In this document: one piece after another, positions 58,986 through 64,000 of the stretch
How positions within the stretch are numbered: position 1 is the stretch's first letter
How the letters are laid out: each line of letters starts with the position of its first letter
Origin: Perilla frutescens
Taxonomy: Eukaryota; Streptophyta; Magnoliopsida; Lamiales; Lamiaceae
Reading direction: 5' to 3'
Assembly: GCA_026008535.1 (NCBI GenBank)
Contig: BRKX01000002.1
Coordinates: 60,199,170-60,263,169, forward strand
DNA: 64,000 nucleotides
The notes under the pieces: generated by a model
Databases searched by the model: none
What the model was told of the DNA's origin: nothing
The model's input: the letters and a program-made list of their open reading frames with translations, nothing else
Made by a program: the position numbers and the translations under genes

Positions 58986-60400
58986 AATCCCATAAAGGGA
59001 ATTACGCAACAAGAGGAGTTGATCAAGGATTTTAAGAAGTTGAGTCTAAATATTGTAGCCACGCCAGAAAAAGCTAATGCTTTAATTGCAACATTAGTAG
59101 TTCAACCGACGCTTTGAGATCGAATTAAAATTGTACAAAAGGAAGATGGTTTTCTACAAAAGATGTGAGCAAGAGAAGTGTCTGACGATTCTAAGGGATT
59201 CACGATATCATCATATGGGACGCTACTTTTTAAAGGAAGAATATGTGTGCCAAACAACGACATAATGAGAGAAATCATGGACGAGGCACATGGAACGCCT
59301 TACATGGCACATCCAGGATATACTAAGATGTATCAAGACGTAAAAAGAAGTTTCTGGTGGTATGGCATGAGGAGATCATTTGTGGATTATGTTGCACGAT
59401 ATTTAGCCTGTCAGCAAGTAAAGATAGAGCAACAGAGACCATCAGGATTGTTGAATCCTTTGGAAATACCGGAATGAAAGTGGGAGCATATTACAATGGA
59501 CTTTGTAGTTGGACTTCCCAAGACCATTAAGAATAATGATATGATCTGGGTTATAGTAGATCGATTGACGAAATTGGGTCACTTTTTACCTGTAAGAATG
59601 ACCTTCGTTGTGGCTCAATTCGCTCAACTATACATTCAAGAAGTAGTCCGATTACATGGAGTCCCAGTCTCTATAATAATAGATCGAGATCCTCATTTCA
59701 CATCGAGATTTTGGAAGAGCTTACACACAACTTTGGGCACGAAGCTAAAGTTTTCAATGGTATGTCATCCTCAGACAGATGGCCAATTGGAAAGGACTAT
59801 ACAAACGTTGGAAGATATGTTGCGAACTTGCGTCATAGATTTAGGAAATAGATACCATTAGTGGAATTTACTTATAACAATAGTTTCCACCCTAAGCATT
59901 GGCATGGCTCCGTATGAGGCACTGTACGGATGAAAGTGTAGATTACTGGCGTACTGGGATGAAGTTGGAGAGAGAAAGATTTTAGGCCCCGAAATAATTG
60001 AAAGAACGGTGGAAGCAGTGGAGAAGATTTGAGATAACATTAAAGTTGTCCAAGATCGACAAAGATCGTACGCCAACTGAAGAAGAAAAGATTTGCATTT
60101 TGAGGTAGGTGACAAAGTGTTTTTGAAGGTCGCTCATATGAGGGGAGTGCTAAGGTTCGGGAAGAAAGGAATTGGTGATGTGGCTTAACGTCTAGATCTA
60201 CCACCCAAGTTGTCGTTAGTGCATGATGTCTTTCATGTTTTCATGCTAAGGAAGTATTTGCATGAACTAAGTCACACCATCGACCATGAGGAGATACAAC
60301 TCAACAAAGATTTGACTTATGAAGAGGAACTTGTTGCCATTCTCGATAGGAAGACCCATGAGCTGAGAAATAGACAAGTTCCACTAATCAGAGTGTAGTG
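58986..60400 (+). pseudogene. Tekay integrase and chromodomain region (broken)
   Basis: Zinc-binding part at 59178-59477 (EAHGTPYMAHPGYTKMYQDV, WWYGM, C.ACQQVK). Catalytic core at 59496-59861 (MDFVVGLPKT, VIVDRLTKLGHFLPV, IIIDRDPHFTSRFW, HPQTDGQLERTIQTLEDML). C-terminus at 60210-60398 with SLVHDVFHVFMLRKYLH and LTYEEELVAILDRK, then WNRHRKEEATWEREEE. Stops at 59475 and 59862 and frame changes at 59870-60200 inactivate it. Confidence 0.88.
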
Positions 60401-60524
60401 GAATAGACATAGGAAAGAAGAAGCAACTTGAGAGCGTGAGGAAGAGATCCTAGCTATGTACCCATCCTTAGGACAACATTGTAAGATAAATTTCGAGGAC
60501 GAATTTTTTTTAAGTGGGTAGAAT

Positions 60525-60941
60525 TGTAGAAACCCACTTCTACATGATTTAAAATTTTTAATTATTTAATTTCTTTAAATTTGAGTTTTAATTTATTTGG
60601 TAATGCTCGATAAAATTAGATGGACTTGATGGAGTCCGACATTGCACCCCTAGATACGAACTGAGTTTTCTTAATTGGATCATATTTATTAGGTGTAAAT
60701 AGATTTAGCGTGATTTTTGTTTCATAGAAATATATACATATACAATCATAAATAAAATATTATTTATTCATTCATATAATAGATAAAAAATATTATGTGC
60801 ATAAGTATATATATATATATATATATATATGTGGAATGGATTTTTTCTCATCATATCTCACCTTCAACCATACGTGTCATTACATAGAATTAGCAAGGTG
60901 ATGTGGCTTGAGTTTAGATAAGCAATTGATGACTCATCCTC

Positions 60942-61003
<62 letters not shown>

Positions 61004-61650
61004 GAGACATTAAGATAAAGAAGAAAAATAAATGATAAGGGTTACAACTATATTAGATGTAGGATTTAAAAATATAAAAATAAAATACTTTGAAAAGATA
61101 TTCACAATAGTAATAAATAGTGATAATCATTATGAATACATGTGTCCTAATTATAGGTCTTGAGGTATAATTTATTATCATTATAGGTGTGTGTGTCCAT
61201 TAGATTTTAAAATAATTTTGGTATGGTAGCTAAGGTATTCGGTCAAAGAGGACTATATATCTATATATTGACTACATAGTTCCATTTTAAATTATAGAAT
61301 GTAACAGCAACTTGTAGAGACAACCGTCTTGCTCTTTTTGATAATGAAGAAATGTTGAATAGCAATTAACCGCCTCATTATTTATTTTTAATATAATATA
61401 GTTTGATTAGGAATCAATGAGGCGGTGGTGATGGTTTATATATATATATACACACATCTATTACTCCATCTCTATTTATCAAACCAAGCTATTCACTAAT
61501 TTTAAGAGATGGTTAGGAAATAAAAAGCATACGCGGTAGTAAGCTGAAGTTAGAATACAAAGAAGGTTAGTTTTCAAATCTAGTTTAATTTTAATTTTAT
61601 AGAATATATTTCAATACAAATGATTTAATTAATATTATTTAATACTAGGT
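60525..61650 (+). repeat. Tekay 3' LTR, 5' portion
   Basis: Starts TGTAGAAACCCACTTC directly after purine tract AAGTGGGTAGAAT. It aligns with 54621-56034. About 300 bp present in the 5' LTR (55037-55345) are absent here, replaced by a long (AAT)n tract at about 60944-61002. It ends where the Athila LTR begins. Confidence 0.85.
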
Positions 61651-63111
61651 TGATAAACTGAGATTTTACACTTATTTTGGTACACTTTTCTGTCGGGTTT
61701 TGTATAATTTTAGTGTGTTTTATCTCAGTTTATTCGAGTTTTCTGAGTTTTTGGGAGTTGGTCGTTCTTGTTATGTTTTGTAGGTTTGTTCGTCAATTTT
61801 GGATGCTTTAAAGGTTTGAAGTGAAGGTGGAGTCCTAAGAGAGTACATGAAGAGATTGGTTGAGAAAGACGGGATGAAAACAAGCCGTGAAGAGAATCGT
61901 GAAGCTGACCCACGACCCGATCGCGACTGTAGGGTCGCGAATCACTATGAGTAGATCACTGTAGTGTCGCGACAGAGGAGGGGTACAGAAGAAGGAAATT
62001 CACAACCCTGGTCGCGAATAAGATGGAGACCGTGAATTTCACGCCACGTGGCGCCACATCATGCCACGTGGATTCACGGGCTGATTCGCGGGCGATAGAA
62101 TCACGACTTTGGTCTCGAATGAAGTGGGCTTTTTCCGATTTTCATTATATTTTTGGGCTTTTTCCTAAATTGGTATAAAAGGATTCTTTTTGGGCAAAAA
62201 TCAGACATCAATGATCATACTCTAAGTTTGAAGCAGAGGTTTTGCTGTGGAGAAAAAGCATCGCGAAGAACACGACAGATGATTTCAAGCAAGTCAAGAT
62301 TAGAGACATATTTATTTTTCCGGGTGTTATTTAGTTTAATTCTTGCCTAGAAATGAACATTTTGAATTTGATTTCTTTTGTTTATTTCATTATGAACAAC
62401 TAAACCCTAGTATTCTAGGGTTGACTCATGATTCATTTATAAAATCTTATTATTAATTTCAATTTTATGTCTATGATTTTTATTGCACTTTAATTATTCT
62501 TGGGCTGTATTTGTTTATGTCAATTGATTGGCCATTAATTGATGTAATTTGTTGTGTTCATTCATAAATCGAGAGAGAAGTTTCAACACTAGAATAGAAT
62601 AATTAACATAGTAATTAACAACACTCGAGAGAGTTGAGATTACTGGTGAGAGCATTTAAACCTATGGATCATTTAGGAGTTGCATTTTAGATAATAAATA
62701 GAGACATTGTTATTTATAGTGTAATCAACGTTCTTAATTCTCTGAGAAGAGATTCTTAATAGCTAAGTGGTTGCTCTAGTGTGATTGAAATTGCAACATA
62801 GGCGTAGTTATTGGATTAGTTAATAAGATAGATTATCTGATGATTGTTCAATCCTAGAATGCGAATTTCTTCTTGATATTTCTTCTCTGCAAGTTTATTT
62901 GCTGTGAATTTAGTTTTGTGAGTTATTTATTTATTTATTTTATTTCATTTATTTAAAATTTCTAAATTTTGGGTAGTCTAGATAGCAGAGTTAGGATAGA
63001 TAGAATAACTAGTAATTAGAATTTAAGTCTCTGTGGATTCGACCTTGGTCACCATTATACTAGGAACCTCGCTGTACACTTGCAGTTTAGGTGGAATTAA
63101 AATACCGAACA
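61651..63111 (+). repeat. Athila 5' LTR (1461 bp)
   Basis: Begins TGATAAACTGAG and ends ATACCGAACA. It carries the TCGCGAC-rich block at about 61910-62110 and a TTGGTATAAAAGG TATA region near 62170. The frame 62153-62350 is LTR leader. Confidence 0.9.
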
Positions 63112-63117
63112 AGTTTT

Positions 63118-63135
63118 TGGCGCTGTTGCCGTGGA
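63118..63135 (+). promoter_or_regulatory. Athila primer-binding site
   Basis: TGGCGCTGTTGCCGTGGA, two mismatches from TGGCGCCGTTGCCGGGGA, the tRNA-Asp-type site of Athila elements. Confidence 0.8.
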
Positions 63136-63260
63136 CTTATTTCTTTGTTTACTATTATTCGCATTTATTTTATATTGCTACTCTAGACGTTGTTTCTTTA
63201 TTTTTATTTTCCTTTCCTGTTTAAATATCAGTTATTTTCCTCTGCTTTTATAGGTTGTGT

Positions 63261-64000
63261 ATGAGCACAAGGTCAAAAGGGGAGCCACTACAGACTTTTG
63301 ATCCTGAAATTGAAGCTATTTCTCGACACAATAACCCTAGAAGGAGAAAAAGAGAAATGGCATATCAACAGGGAGCACCTGTTACATTCGAGCAAATGCG
63401 CCAACTGCAGAGACAGTTGGAGGAAATACAACGCCGAATACATGAGCAAGAGGCTGCAAGAGAGGCGGTTCCTATACCCATAAATCAGATGTTTACGCCG
63501 GTGCTTAATCATAGTCATATTTCCGGTCCCGGAATCAATGCCAACAATTTTGAACTGAAGACGGGATTGGTATGCATGGTTCAACAGCACCAGTATGGAG
63601 GACTCAAGATTGAAAACCCGAATGCACATCTGCAACAGTTCCTGGAGATTTGCAGCACCATTAAGATGAACGGGGTTTCAGATGACACTATTCGACTCCG
63701 CCTTTTTTTCTTCTCTCTGAGGAATGCTGCCAATGATTGATACCATTCCCTAGATCTTAGTACAGTGGATAGCTGGGAGTGTTTGGCTCACAAGTTTCTC
63801 CATAAATTCTTTCCTCTCGGTCTAACTCTGAAGCTGAAAGGCGAGATCACTCAATTTCACCAATATGAGGATGAGAATCTGTATGAAGCATGGGAGAGAT
63901 TTCGAGAGTTGCTAAGGAAGTGCTGCAATCATGGATTTGGGGTTGATCATCAGGTTTGCATCTTCTACAACGGATGCGACATGAAAGTGAAGAGACTTCT
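63261..64000 (+). pseudogene. Athila gag, one in-frame stop, incomplete at window edge
   Basis: ATG at 63261 (MSTRSKGEPLQ). A Gln/Glu-rich coiled-coil-like stretch (EQMRQLQRQLEEIQRR) is followed by the conserved gag part ELKTGLVCMVQQHQYGG, NPNAHLQQFLEICSTIK and DTIRLRLFFFSL. A TGA at 63738-63740 sits where related proteins have Trp. The same frame then continues with SWECLAHKFLHKFFP and EAWERFRELLRKC to the edge. The encoded protein would form the particle shell. Confidence 0.88.

Larger units (their letters stand above)
54621..61650 (+). mobile_element. Tekay (Del) Ty3 retrotransposon, inactivated, 3' LTR interrupted
   Basis: Inserted in Copia 2. Order on +: 5' LTR (54621-56885), primer-binding site, gag remnant, protease, truncated RT, RNase H remnant, integrase with C-terminal chromodomain region, polypurine tract (60512-60524), and 3' LTR from 60525, cut at 61650 by the Athila element. 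The C-terminal text after integrase (LTYEEELVAILDRKTHELRN, then REEEILAMYPSL) is the Tekay-clade chromodomain area. A large deletion has removed the RT catalytic core. Confidence 0.88.
61651..64000 (+). mobile_element. Athila-type Ty3 retrotransposon, 5' part, running off the right edge
   Basis: LTR 61651-63111, primer-binding site 63118-63135, then gag. It is inserted in the Tekay 3' LTR. Same family as 9793-20799, and here in normal orientation, so it serves as the reference for LTR sense. Confidence 0.9.

Noticed and set aside
63288..63635. 115-codon minus frame at the right edge
   Set aside because: Antisense of the Athila gag.

Overview
This is nuclear DNA from an angiosperm, almost certainly a eudicot. 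It is AT-rich, carries spliced genes with GT-AG introns, and is dominated by Copia and Ty3 LTR retrotransposons, MITEs and microsatellites. The terpene synthases look asterid/Lamiales-like, but that is a guess from family resemblance only. No rRNA, tRNA, CRISPR, plasmid or prokaryotic features are seen. Most open reading frames longer than 60 codons are decayed transposon pieces or chance frames.

Three apparently intact host genes occupy about 22.5-45.3 kb. (1) A class I terpene synthase on + (22519-24660, 6 exons, 539 aa) with RRx8W, DDIYD and NSE/DTE motifs. (2) A plant-conserved protein annotated in plants as translation-initiation-factor-related, on - (30377-26753, 6 exons, 629 aa). (3) A second terpene synthase on - (45275-42971, 6 exons, 540 aa) resembling the alpha-farnesene synthase group. 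The two synthases converge on each other with gene 2 between them. Both lack the last of the six introns usual in this gene family, and gene 3 uses a GC-AG intron.

The left side (1-20.8 kb) is transposon-derived. It holds a Tekay-type LTR running off the left edge, a duplicated Helitron 3' end, and a complete but dead Copia element (2600-9649, 5-bp TSD) that is itself split by a 1.6-kb solo-LTR-like insertion. Next is an Athila-type Ty3 element (9793-20799) whose internal region lies in the opposite orientation to both flanking LTRs.

The middle (24.7-51 kb) holds small elements around the genes: a family of ~1-2 kb repeats flanking gene 2, hAT-like, Stowaway, Emigrant and PIF/Harbinger-like non-autonomous elements, and two solo LTRs with perfect TSDs.

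The right side (51.1-64 kb) is a three-level nest. A Copia element on - is interrupted by a Tekay element on +, whose 3' LTR is interrupted by an Athila element on + that continues past the right edge.
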